12,026 nt of DNA from the NCBI GenBank assembly GCA_002449585.1, contig DJXD01000118.1, forward strand, positions 31,107 to 43,132, written 5' to 3'. A model generated the notes under the pieces. That model was not told the origin of the DNA and made no database searches. It worked only from the letters and a program-made list of their open reading frames with translations. This DNA is from Ruminococcus sp. UBA7013. GTDB lineage: Bacteria > Bacillota > Clostridia > Oscillospirales > Ruminococcaceae. The position numbers were made by a program, and so were the translations under genes. Below, one piece after another: positions 7,074-12,026 of the stretch (within the stretch, counting starts at the first letter, position 1; each line of letters opens with the position of its first letter).

Positions 7074-7103
7074 TCCCCCGGCGGATCACTGCCGGGGGAT
7101 TTT
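7074..7103 (+). terminator. Intrinsic terminator, identical stem-loop to that at 5268
   Basis: TCCCCCGGC (7074-7082), loop GGATCACT, GCCGGGGGA (7091-7099), then TTTT. The stem, loop and following TTTT are base-for-base the same as at 5268-5297. The T run is shorter (ATTTTAAAAATTTTT), so some read-through into the next gene is possible. Confidence 0.85.
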
Positions 7104-7123
7104 AAAAATTTTTGGAGAAATGA

Positions 7124-7152
7124 TTGACTTTTTCTGAATTCTATGATAAAAT
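7124..7152 (+). promoter_or_regulatory. Promoter of the second peptidase-like gene
   Basis: TTGACT (7124-7129), 17-base spacer, TAAAAT (7147-7152). The stretch TTGACTTTTTCTGAATT closely resembles TTGACTTTTCTGATGAATT of the first paralog's promoter, suggesting the duplication included the promoter. The AACG-N6-CGTT repeats are absent here. Confidence 0.65.
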
Positions 7153-7183
7153 GAAAATATATTTTTGTTTTGGAGGAGGAATT

Positions 7184-7999
7184 ATGAAAAATAGATCAAG
7201 AAAATTTCTCAGTGTGGTGCTTTCCGGAATCATGGCCATCTCCGGAATGATGCAGATCAGCGCAAGTGCCGCAAAAGGACGGTTATATAATCAGTTTGAT
7301 TCTGTCTGGTATAATAAGACATATTATTATAGAGGAGCTGGCGGAACGCTCCGCTCTGCCGGATGCGGATTGTTTTCACTGGCAAATGCTGTTTATGCTG
7401 TCAATGGAAATAAAATGAATATGGATAGCCTTGCAACATGGGCAAGCAAATACGGCTACTGGCAGCCCGGCGGCGCAGGTACTTACAGAGATCCGTTTTA
7501 TAGCAAAGTTACTGCTGAATTCGGCGGTACTTATGATTTTAAGATTACAGGGGCATATTATTATGATGTCACAAGCAATGGCCTGAAAACTTGGCTGGAA
7601 CAGGGGAATGCCGCTATTGCACATGTCAATAATCATTTTATTGCCCTGTCTGGTTATGACAGAAAAAGCGGAACATTTCATGTGATCGAAAGTGCAGAAA
7701 CTTATGGTCGCAGTCTGTGCGGATACAGCTGGGTGACAGAATATAAATTAACCCGTGGTCAGACAGATATTGATTGGTTCTGTCTGCTTCAAGCAACACA
7801 GGCAGAATATTTCCCACAGTGCGGACAGGATTTTGAAAGCCTGATCAAGGCATTAGAATCCGTTGGGGCACAGAGTTCTTTTGATTATCGTGGGAAAATT
7901 TATGTTGCAAATGGATTTACAGATACATTCCGGGGTCTGGCAGAACAGAATATTGCAATGCTGAATCTGCTGAAACAGGGAAAATTGAAAAAGCCATGA
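7184..7999 (+). CDS. Secreted C39-like cysteine peptidase-fold protein (paralog 2)
   Basis: 271 residues from ATG 7184, preceded by GGAGGAGGA (7172-7180). An in-frame TTG at 7124 lies inside the -35 hexamer and cannot be the start. A classic signal peptide is seen: KNRSRK, hydrophobic FLSVVLSGIMAISGMM, cleavage near SASAA (26-30). The mature protein starts KGRLYNQFDS and follows paralog 1 along its whole length, with about half the residues shared by eye. Equivalent candidate catalytic residues are C61 (SAGCGLFSLANAVYAVNG), H151 (NNHFIALSGY) and E169 (FHVIES). The C-terminal module (about 217-271: ESVGAQSSFDYRGKIY, NGFTDTFRG, LLKQGKLKKP) is also kept. Probably secreted to the wall or medium, where it may cut peptide or peptidoglycan cross-links. 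It has its own promoter and terminator, so it can be expressed separately from paralog 1. Confidence 0.74.
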   Translation: MKNRSRKFLSVVLSGIMAISGMMQISASAAKGRLYNQFDSVWYNKTYYYRGAGGTLRSAGCGLFSLANAVYAVNGNKMNMDSLATWASKYGYWQPGGAGTYRDPFYSKVTAEFGGTYDFKITGAYYYDVTSNGLKTWLEQGNAAIAHVNNHFIALSGYDRKSGTFHVIESAETYGRSLCGYSWVTEYKLTRGQTDIDWFCLLQATQAEYFPQCGQDFESLIKALESVGAQSSFDYRGKIYVANGFTDTFRGLAEQNIAMLNLLKQGKLKKP

Positions 8000-8002
8000 G
8001 AA

Positions 8003-8032
8003 AACGCCTCACTGAGAAATCAGCGAGGCGTT
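8003..8032. terminator. Bidirectional terminator between convergent genes
   Basis: AACGCCTC (8003-8010) pairs with GAGGCGTT (8025-8032). After one A-C mismatch, an inner CTGA/TCAG stem closes a GAAA tetraloop (8016-8019). Four bases after the stop of paralog 2 and overlapping the stop codon of the convergent PH-domain gene (8031-8033), so it probably serves both strands. Confidence 0.8.
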
Positions 8033-9518
8033 ATAAATTTGTCATGAAATGGGAAAGCTGTTCTCTGGTCTGATCGGCATTCAGGCAGTATAAATTGCAT
8101 TGATAGGGCGTTTCCGCACGAAAATAAATGCGCAAATGGCAGGTATTGCTCCATTTCTGCCATACATGCTGATGAATCCTGACTTTTACAATACTATCAG
8201 TATCGGCTATGATGGTATGAAATGCAAAGCCCTTGCAATATCGCAGACAAATGCGATTTTTAGAAATGCTGACACCGCTTGTGAAAAGTGAGACGATCTG
8301 AATGATGAATTTCCAGACAAGAGGAATCACGATCGTGATCTGTGTCAGATTGATGATTTCCTGAAATGTGGGGAAAAGATGTTCTAAAAATTCTCCTGTT
8401 GGATAGATGGCGGCGAATCCGATCACAGGCCAGCAGATATATCCCCACCAGGATTTCTGGGGCGGACAAAGCTGATTTTTCAAGAAACGACTGCCGGGGA
8501 AAATCAGGGGCATAGTGGCAATTAATTCTTTTTGGGTAAGAATCGGGAGACAGATGGGAAGGCTTCCTCTTTGATTGCCATAGCCGGGACAATTGACCGT
8601 CAGGGAACAAACACGGAATATTTTTGTAAGAAGATTCTGCCGGATGTCCAGAAAATTAATTTTATGATTCTGAATATAGAAATAACGAGTGGTCATCAGC
8701 CCACTTCTGACAAATAACTGACGTTTATCGCTTTCCATACGAAAACCACCGTAGCGAATCAGATTATTCAGCATAGAGATCAGCCAGGAGGCCAGAATTA
8801 AAATACCAACTGTCACGGCCATGGGAGGGATACCGGCCAACCGTTCAGCCAATTCTTCAGAGATCAAATTTAAACGCTCTGTCAGCTGCAATTCATTGAT
8901 CAGATCACGGGCAATTCTTCCGCCTTGAAACCAGAACATTGCAAAATATAATGCTCCGGAGAAACTACTGGAAAAGATCACAGAAAATACTAAAATCCGC
9001 CATAATTTCACTTTACGCTCATAATGATGCCGCTTTCCATGGCGGAGTTTCGGCAGGGCGGATAAAAATAAAGATTCATCCCGTTTGCGGATTAATAATT
9101 TAATATCCGTAGAAGCCAGCAAACCAGAAGCAGTATCTGCATAGAGATAGGCAGCATGAAAGGGTCTTAAAAATAAAGCATGTTCAATTGTCAGGGCAGA
9201 AATATTTTTAATCGGCATGATGCGGATTCTTGTGAAGATAAAGCCATCCTGCACATAAAGCTGACCATCTTTGACTGTAAATTTCCGGAAAAACCATACT
9301 AGAAAGCCATAACCCAGAATCATGACTAAAATCAGCAGATCAAACCATACACCATGCAGCCAATGAAAAACGGCATCTGAAGAAAGATGAAAGCCTTGGA
9401 TCTGTTTCTGATCCCATGCCTTGCATAAATTCCATAAACCACGGATCAGAGGGAAAATCAAAAGCCAAATTGTTTTCATACTATATTTCAGAATTCTCAG
9501 CGGATGCTCACGGCGCAT
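8031..9518 (-). CDS. YdbT-like membrane protein with repeated bacterial PH (DUF304/bPH2) domains
   Basis: 495 residues from ATG 9518. An in-frame GTG at 9527 has no spacing from the purine-rich AAAGGGTG, which lies six bases before the ATG. Membrane spans in pairs alternate with cytoplasmic bPH2 units: spans around residues 15-30 and 58-78, first PH unit about 80-160 (VKDGQLYVQDGFIFTRIRIM, IKNISALTIEH), spans about 170-190 and 232-250, second PH unit about 258-335 (RQLFVRSGLMTTRYFYIQNH), a third span region about 360-420 and a third PH-like unit to the end. This matches B. subtilis YdbT in length and layout. YdbST is under sigma-W and contributes to bacteriocin resistance there (from memory). 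Overlaps the upstream YdbS-like gene by 11 bases, so the two are translationally coupled. Confidence 0.85.
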   Translation of the reverse strand: MRREHPLRILKYSMKTIWLLIFPLIRGLWNLCKAWDQKQIQGFHLSSDAVFHWLHGVWFDLLILVMILGYGFLVWFFRKFTVKDGQLYVQDGFIFTRIRIMPIKNISALTIEHALFLRPFHAAYLYADTASGLLASTDIKLLIRKRDESLFLSALPKLRHGKRHHYERKVKLWRILVFSVIFSSSFSGALYFAMFWFQGGRIARDLINELQLTERLNLISEELAERLAGIPPMAVTVGILILASWLISMLNNLIRYGGFRMESDKRQLFVRSGLMTTRYFYIQNHKINFLDIRQNLLTKIFRVCSLTVNCPGYGNQRGSLPICLPILTQKELIATMPLIFPGSRFLKNQLCPPQKSWWGYICWPVIGFAAIYPTGEFLEHLFPTFQEIINLTQITIVIPLVWKFIIQIVSLFTSGVSISKNRICLRYCKGFAFHTIIADTDSIVKVRIHQHVWQKWSNTCHLRIYFRAETPYQCNLYCLNADQTREQLSHFMTNL

Positions 9519-9951
9519 GAAATACACCCTTTCTTTCCAAAAATTCTGTCAATTCCTGACGATCTTTTTTTTTCATAAAGAATATCATGAGACTGCCGCC
9601 ATAGACATATAATATCACAAAATTCATTCCAAATCTGCCGCCAAAGCCTGTGATCAGCTGTATAAACTGTATATTTTGCAGGCGGACAGATTGTTCCCGA
9701 AGGAATAACATGCCTGTGTGTACCGTGATCTGACTGGCCGTCACAATGCATTTCAGATTGCTGAAATAGACAGGCAGACAAAATAGGCTGAGCACTGCGG
9801 CAGTAATCCCAAAAATCAAAATCAAAATCCACATGATAACCGGCCAATGATATAAAAATCTACCACATACGGCAATCAGAATGGCAGATAACAGACAGAT
9901 CAGAATCTGTAATAATTTCATTGCTGACAGATCAGCAGAATACTCTTTCAA
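9508..9951 (-). CDS. YdbS-like bacterial PH-domain membrane protein (TTG start)
   Basis: 147 residues from TTG 9951, which has AAAGGGGGC seven bases upstream. The alternative in-frame ATG at 9969 would add six residues, but it lies at or next to the predicted transcription start and has no binding site. Two adjacent membrane spans (about residues 12-28 and 35-56) are followed by one bPH2 domain (about 60-140: FSNLKCIVTASQITVHTG, LREQSVRLQNIQFIQL, GFGGRFGMNFVILYVYGG). This is the standard YdbS/DUF304 plan (PF03703). It almost certainly works as a complex with the YdbT-like product, whose ATG lies inside the end of this gene. Role in envelope stress or bacteriocin defence is inferred from B. 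subtilis. Confidence 0.82.
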   Translation of the reverse strand: MKEYSADLSAMKLLQILICLLSAILIAVCGRFLYHWPVIMWILILIFGITAAVLSLFCLPVYFSNLKCIVTASQITVHTGMLFLREQSVRLQNIQFIQLITGFGGRFGMNFVILYVYGGSLMIFFMKKKDRQELTEFLERKGVFHAP

Positions 9952-9975
9952 GCAAAAGCCCCCTTTCATGATTTT

Positions 9976-10005
9976 ATTATAGCATAAATAGGGGAGATAT
10001 TGCAA
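9976..10005 (-). promoter_or_regulatory. Promoter of the YdbS/YdbT-like operon
   Basis: On the minus strand TTGCAA (10005-10000), 18-base spacer, TATAAT (9981-9976) with an extended TG (TGC). Transcription would begin near 9969, so the TTG at 9951 is the first start codon with a leader. This looks like a sigma-A promoter. The AAC/CGT sigma-W type motif of the B. subtilis operon is not seen. Confidence 0.65.
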
Positions 10006-10030
10006 GAGTTCTATTCAGAAAGGAGTCATG

Positions 10031-11305
10031 ATGCTGTATTTTTTGAAACATATCAATCAAATATTATGGGGCTGGGGGCTGGTGGGGCTTCTGCTGGGGA
10101 TGGGAATTTTCTGTCTATTCAGCCAAAATGCGGCCTGTCTGCATAGTTTCAGATTATTATTTCAGAAAAAAGAACATGCCGGAACACAGAAGCAATCTAT
10201 ATTTCGCTCCTGTATGACATCATTAGCGGCGGCCATGGGTACAGGTAATATTGTAGGCGTTGCTACGGCCTTGACCATCGGAGGGGCAGGCGCAATTTTC
10301 TGGATGTGGGCGGCCGCCTTATGCGGATTAGGGCTAATCTATGCGGAAAATATGCTCAGCTGTCAATATCGCCGGGGACATGATGCCGGAGCGGCGGCCT
10401 ATCTTCGTTATGGCTTGCAAAGTCCTCTGCTGGCAGATATTTTTGCATTTTTCTGTGTCATGGCCTCATTTGGGATGGGCAATATGACACAAAGCCATGC
10501 CATGGCTGAAATTCTATATGCATCTTTTCAGATTCCTTCATGGATTACAGGATTATTTGCTTCATTGCTCCTGAGCATGATTATTTTCGGCGGTTCGGAA
10601 AGAATCGGCCGGACAGCCAGCATGATCATTCCTCTGCTGACCGGCATTTATTTATTATTAGCCTGTGTGATTTTGATCCAATACAGAGCCAAAATGATCC
10701 CTGTCACAGCAGAAATTTTTCGAAATGCATGGGGTTGGAAACAGGCCGGGGGCGGAATCAGCGGAGCAGCAGTGAAACATGCCATATCCGTAGGCGTTCG
10801 CCGTGGGATCTTCTCCAATGAAGCAGGACTTGGCAGCAGTGGCCTGCTTCATGCGGATGCTGACAGCGATCAGCCGGAATTTATGGGCTTATGCGGAATG
10901 CTGGAAGTCATCGCAGATACATTTATATGCTGTACTGCAACAGCCTATGTCATTTTATGCACAGGGGCATCAGGGCAGGAGGGGGCGGCATTGGTGCTGA
11001 TCGCATTCCGGGCAGGAATCGGGCATTTTGCAGACTGGATTCTTCCGCCTGTGATTGCATTATTCGCATTTTGTACTTTAATGGGCTGGTCATACTGTGG
11101 GTTGAATGCATTCCGGAGTTTGACCGGGGGCAAATATTTATTATATTATCAGATCTTATTTTGCATAGCGGCAGGTGTGGGGGCAGTTTTGCAGATGGAA
11201 TTGCTTTGGACAGCTGCTGATATTGCAAATGCATGTATGGCTTATTGCAATTTGCCGGGGATTCTTCTGTTATACTGTGGAAAATCTCAATATTTGGAAA
11301 CTTAA
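10031..11305 (+). CDS. AGCS-family sodium:amino-acid (alanine/glycine) symporter
   Basis: 424 residues. Two adjacent ATGs (10028, 10031) follow AAGGAG (10020-10025). The second, with five bases of spacing, is preferred. A polytopic membrane protein with about 10-11 spans. AGCS (TC 2.A.25) motifs are clear: SLAAAMGTGNIVGVATALTI (64-83), GGAGAIFWMW (84-93), GNMTQSHAMAE (150-160) and GVRRGIFSNEAGLGSS (255-270), the sodium and substrate-site region. Differences from typical AlsT/DagA members: slightly shorter, the late motif usually ending in a Glu (GW.YYGE) reads GWSYCGLN, and the last span reads MAYCNLPGILLL instead of MAIPNL. Substrate may therefore differ from alanine. Divergent from the YdbS/T-like operon with under 80 bases between starts. 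No promoter stands out. Confidence 0.9.
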   Translation: MLYFLKHINQILWGWGLVGLLLGMGIFCLFSQNAACLHSFRLLFQKKEHAGTQKQSIFRSCMTSLAAAMGTGNIVGVATALTIGGAGAIFWMWAAALCGLGLIYAENMLSCQYRRGHDAGAAAYLRYGLQSPLLADIFAFFCVMASFGMGNMTQSHAMAEILYASFQIPSWITGLFASLLLSMIIFGGSERIGRTASMIIPLLTGIYLLLACVILIQYRAKMIPVTAEIFRNAWGWKQAGGGISGAAVKHAISVGVRRGIFSNEAGLGSSGLLHADADSDQPEFMGLCGMLEVIADTFICCTATAYVILCTGASGQEGAALVLIAFRAGIGHFADWILPPVIALFAFCTLMGWSYCGLNAFRSLTGGKYLLYYQILFCIAAGVGAVLQMELLWTAADIANACMAYCNLPGILLLYCGKSQYLET

Positions 11306-11311
11306 ATTTCT

Positions 11312-11347
11312 AAAAACCGCCCTGCATATGCATACAGGGCGATTTTT
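11312..11347. terminator. Bidirectional terminator between the symporter and hicB
   Basis: A 7-bp GC-rich stem, CGCCCTG (11318-11324) with CAGGGCG (11335-11341), flanked by AAAAA (11312-11316) on the left and TTTTT (11343-11347) on the right. The symmetric A and T runs let it act on both strands between the convergent genes. Confidence 0.88.
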
Positions 11348-11745
11348 CAATGAATATCCAATTTGTTCATTAATGCTTCCTGAAGTACAGCAGAAAAATT
11401 AATATTGGCACGTTCCGCCATGATATTCAGCCAATTAGGGATAGTCAAAGTTTTCTTGACTGCCTTTTTGTCAAAAAATTTCCGATATTTGAGTGTATCA
11501 CAGGCAACCAAAGAGACAAATTCATTTTCATGCTTCTGGATCATATTCAAATCGGAAGGGTTTGGCATTGATTTTCCACTTTCTTCGATATCATACAGCC
11601 GCAGACATAATACATCATTTGCCATTTCAAGAGCTTCGGCCAGTGTGTCTCCTTCTGTATAGCAGCTAGGAACATCCGGAAAATTCACTGTATAGCCGCC
11701 TTCTTCCGCTGGAGTGAAAACCGCTGGAAACGCATATTTTGCCAT
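11347..11745 (-). CDS. hicB: HicB-type antitoxin with ribbon-helix-helix C-terminus
   Basis: 132 residues from ATG 11745, with AGAGGTG (11759-11753) seven bases upstream. An in-frame ATG at 11766 has no binding site. The N-terminal half (about 4-60) is the partially degraded RNase-H-like HicB fold: YAFPAVFTPAEEGGYTVNFP, DVPSCYTEGDTLAEALEMAND. The C-terminal part (about 96-130: VKKTLTIPNWLNIMAERANI, FSAVLQEALMNKL) is a ribbon-helix-helix DNA-binding domain, which in HicB proteins dimerises and represses the hicAB operon. HicB normally binds and neutralises the HicA mRNA interferase. Here the upstream hicA has lost its 5' end, so hicB appears to be an orphan antitoxin. It lies 47 bases downstream of the hicA stop. 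Confidence 0.87.
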   Translation of the reverse strand: MAKYAFPAVFTPAEEGGYTVNFPDVPSCYTEGDTLAEALEMANDVLCLRLYDIEESGKSMPNPSDLNMIQKHENEFVSLVACDTLKYRKFFDKKAVKKTLTIPNWLNIMAERANINFSAVLQEALMNKLDIH

Positions 11746-11785
11746 TAGAAAACACCTCTTTTGCATTTAGTAAGGTTTGGGAATG

Positions 11786-11807
11786 GCGGGACTTATTTCA
11801 GTCCCGC
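11786..11807. other. Perfect hairpin spanning the hicA stop codon
   Basis: GCGGGACT (11786-11793) and AGTCCCGC (11800-11807) form a perfect 8-bp stem with a 6-base loop. On the minus-strand transcript it covers the last hicA codons and part of the stop. There is no T run after it, so it is not a standard terminator. It could stabilise or separate the hicA and hicB parts of the message. Confidence 0.6.
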
Positions 11808-11945
11808 ATCGGTCTTAATACTGTCAAGCGTTCCATTTTTAACTTCCTGATTATTATGTCTTCCCACAGGAAATTGAACACCTGTTTCTAGATTAATCCA
11901 GATTTCGTGTTTTTTCCCTTGATGATGAAAGCGGCACCCATTCTT
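11793..11945 (-). pseudogene. hicA: hicA toxin, 5'-truncated remnant
   Basis: A 50-codon stretch ending TAA (11795-11793) encodes the C-terminal part of a HicA mRNA interferase. It reads KNGCRFHHQGKKHEIWINLE, then TGVQFPVGRH, then EVKNGTLDSIKTDAGLK. HicA hallmarks are present: the usual catalytic-type His in the KKHEIW strand (H13 of the fragment), the P-V-G-R-H segment and the K-x-GTLxSIxxDAGL helix. Intact HicA proteins are about 60 residues and start roughly ten residues earlier with a helix ending K-x-x-G. Upstream in this frame there is no ATG, GTG or TTG before a TAA, only sequence that looks like the end of an insertion element. The gene therefore seems decapitated and untranslatable. 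Placement directly before hicB matches the usual hicA-hicB order. Confidence 0.72.
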
Positions 11946-12025
11946 TTGTGACGTCCTCCCCTGCCTAAAGAGGCGGTAGCTTCCTGTTTAACCAGTCTGA
12001 CACTCTGTGATTTGGCAGAGATGCT
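11888..12025 (-). CDS. tnpB: TnpB (IS200/IS605-type) C-terminal end, partial
   Basis: An open frame enters from the right edge and reads SISAKSQSVRLVKQEATASL, then GRGGRH, and on to a TAG at 11890-11888. The SVRLVKQEA pattern is typical of the disordered C-terminal end of TnpB/OrfB proteins of IS200/IS605 elements (from memory). It is followed by the right-end hairpin and a terminal TCAC. TnpB is an RNA-guided nuclease that uses an RNA from the 3' end of its own gene. Only 45 residues are visible, none of them catalytic, so the call depends on this short motif plus context. The last 19 residues are encoded by flanking hicA sequence rather than by the element, so the native stop seems to have been lost or lay further on. 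Confidence 0.5.
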   Translation of the reverse strand, partial: SISAKSQSVRLVKQEATASLGRGGRHKRMGAAFIIKGKNTKSGLI

Positions 12026-12026
12026 G
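11928..12026 (-). ncRNA. Putative omega-RNA (reRNA) 3' part with hicA-derived guide
   Basis: In TnpB systems the guide RNA comes from the 3' end of tnpB and runs through the right end, so that the first 16-20 bases of flanking DNA form the guide. If this element follows that rule, the scaffold ends at the TCAC (11948) and the guide is AAAAGAATGGGTGCCGCTTT (11947-11928), which is hicA sequence. Inference only, since most of the RNA is outside the window. Confidence 0.3.
11948..12026 (-). mobile_element. Right end of an IS200/IS605-family element
   Basis: On the minus strand the sequence runs GAAGCTACCGCCT-CTTT-AGGCAGGGGAGGACGTCAC. This is an imperfect subterminal hairpin with CTTT loop (stem arms about 11978-11970 and 11965-11957), then a short spacer and a terminal TCAC (11951-11948). 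It is the usual layout of an IS200/IS605 right end. These elements have no terminal inverted repeats and make no target duplication. The bases immediately after TCAC continue as hicA. The rest of the element lies beyond 12026. Confidence 0.5.

Noticed and set aside
7124..7183. Upstream TTG start adding 20 residues to the second secreted protein
   Set aside because: The TTG is the first base triplet of the -35 hexamer, and the ATG at 7184 has an ideal binding site and begins a standard signal peptide.
1..12026. CRISPR array, tRNA or rRNA genes
   Set aside because: No regularly spaced repeats and no tRNA-like cloverleaf or rRNA-like conserved stretch were noticed on either strand.

Overview
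The window looks like a chromosomal segment of a low-to-moderate GC Gram-positive Clostridia member, most likely a Ruminococcus-like (Oscillospiraceae) gut or rumen bacterium. This rests on strong AGGAGG-type ribosome binding sites, consensus sigma-A promoters (TTGACA-17-TATAAT, several with an extended TG), a cellobiose phosphorylase of the Ruminococcus/Clostridium type, a YfhO membrane protein and short XRE regulators. The species assignment is inference.

Layout. (1) 1-1133, minus: N-terminal part of a YfhO-type polytopic membrane protein, divergent from the next block. (2) 1408-5244, plus: a sugar block with an aldose 1-epimerase-like protein, a 67-residue single-span membrane protein and a complete GH94 cellobiose phosphorylase with its own promoter, closed by a strong hairpin terminator. 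(3) 5298-5864, minus: two short XRE regulators in one operon. They are divergent from (4) 6189-7999, plus: two tandem paralogous secreted C39-like cysteine peptidase-fold proteins, each with its own promoter. The first promoter is bracketed by three copies of an AACG-N6-CGTT element. (5) 8031-9951, minus: a YdbS/YdbT-like pair of bacterial PH-domain membrane proteins, divergent from (6) 10031-11305, plus: an AGCS-family sodium:amino-acid symporter. (7) 11347-12026, minus: a HicB antitoxin, preceded by a 5'-truncated hicA toxin that abuts what reads as the right end of an IS200/IS605-type element with the last codons of tnpB.

How it fits together. Cellobiose phosphorylase splits cellobiose with phosphate to glucose-1-phosphate and glucose, and the mutarotase-like protein may equilibrate sugar anomers for that pathway. 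The XRE pair and the two secreted proteins form a compact divergent unit that may be a regulated secreted-effector or wall-hydrolase locus. This is the least familiar part of the window. The PH-domain pair suggests an envelope-stress or bacteriocin-resistance role by analogy with B. subtilis. At the right edge a transposon end appears to have decapitated hicA and left hicB as an orphan antitoxin. If the TnpB reading is right, the omega-RNA guide would be hicA sequence itself.
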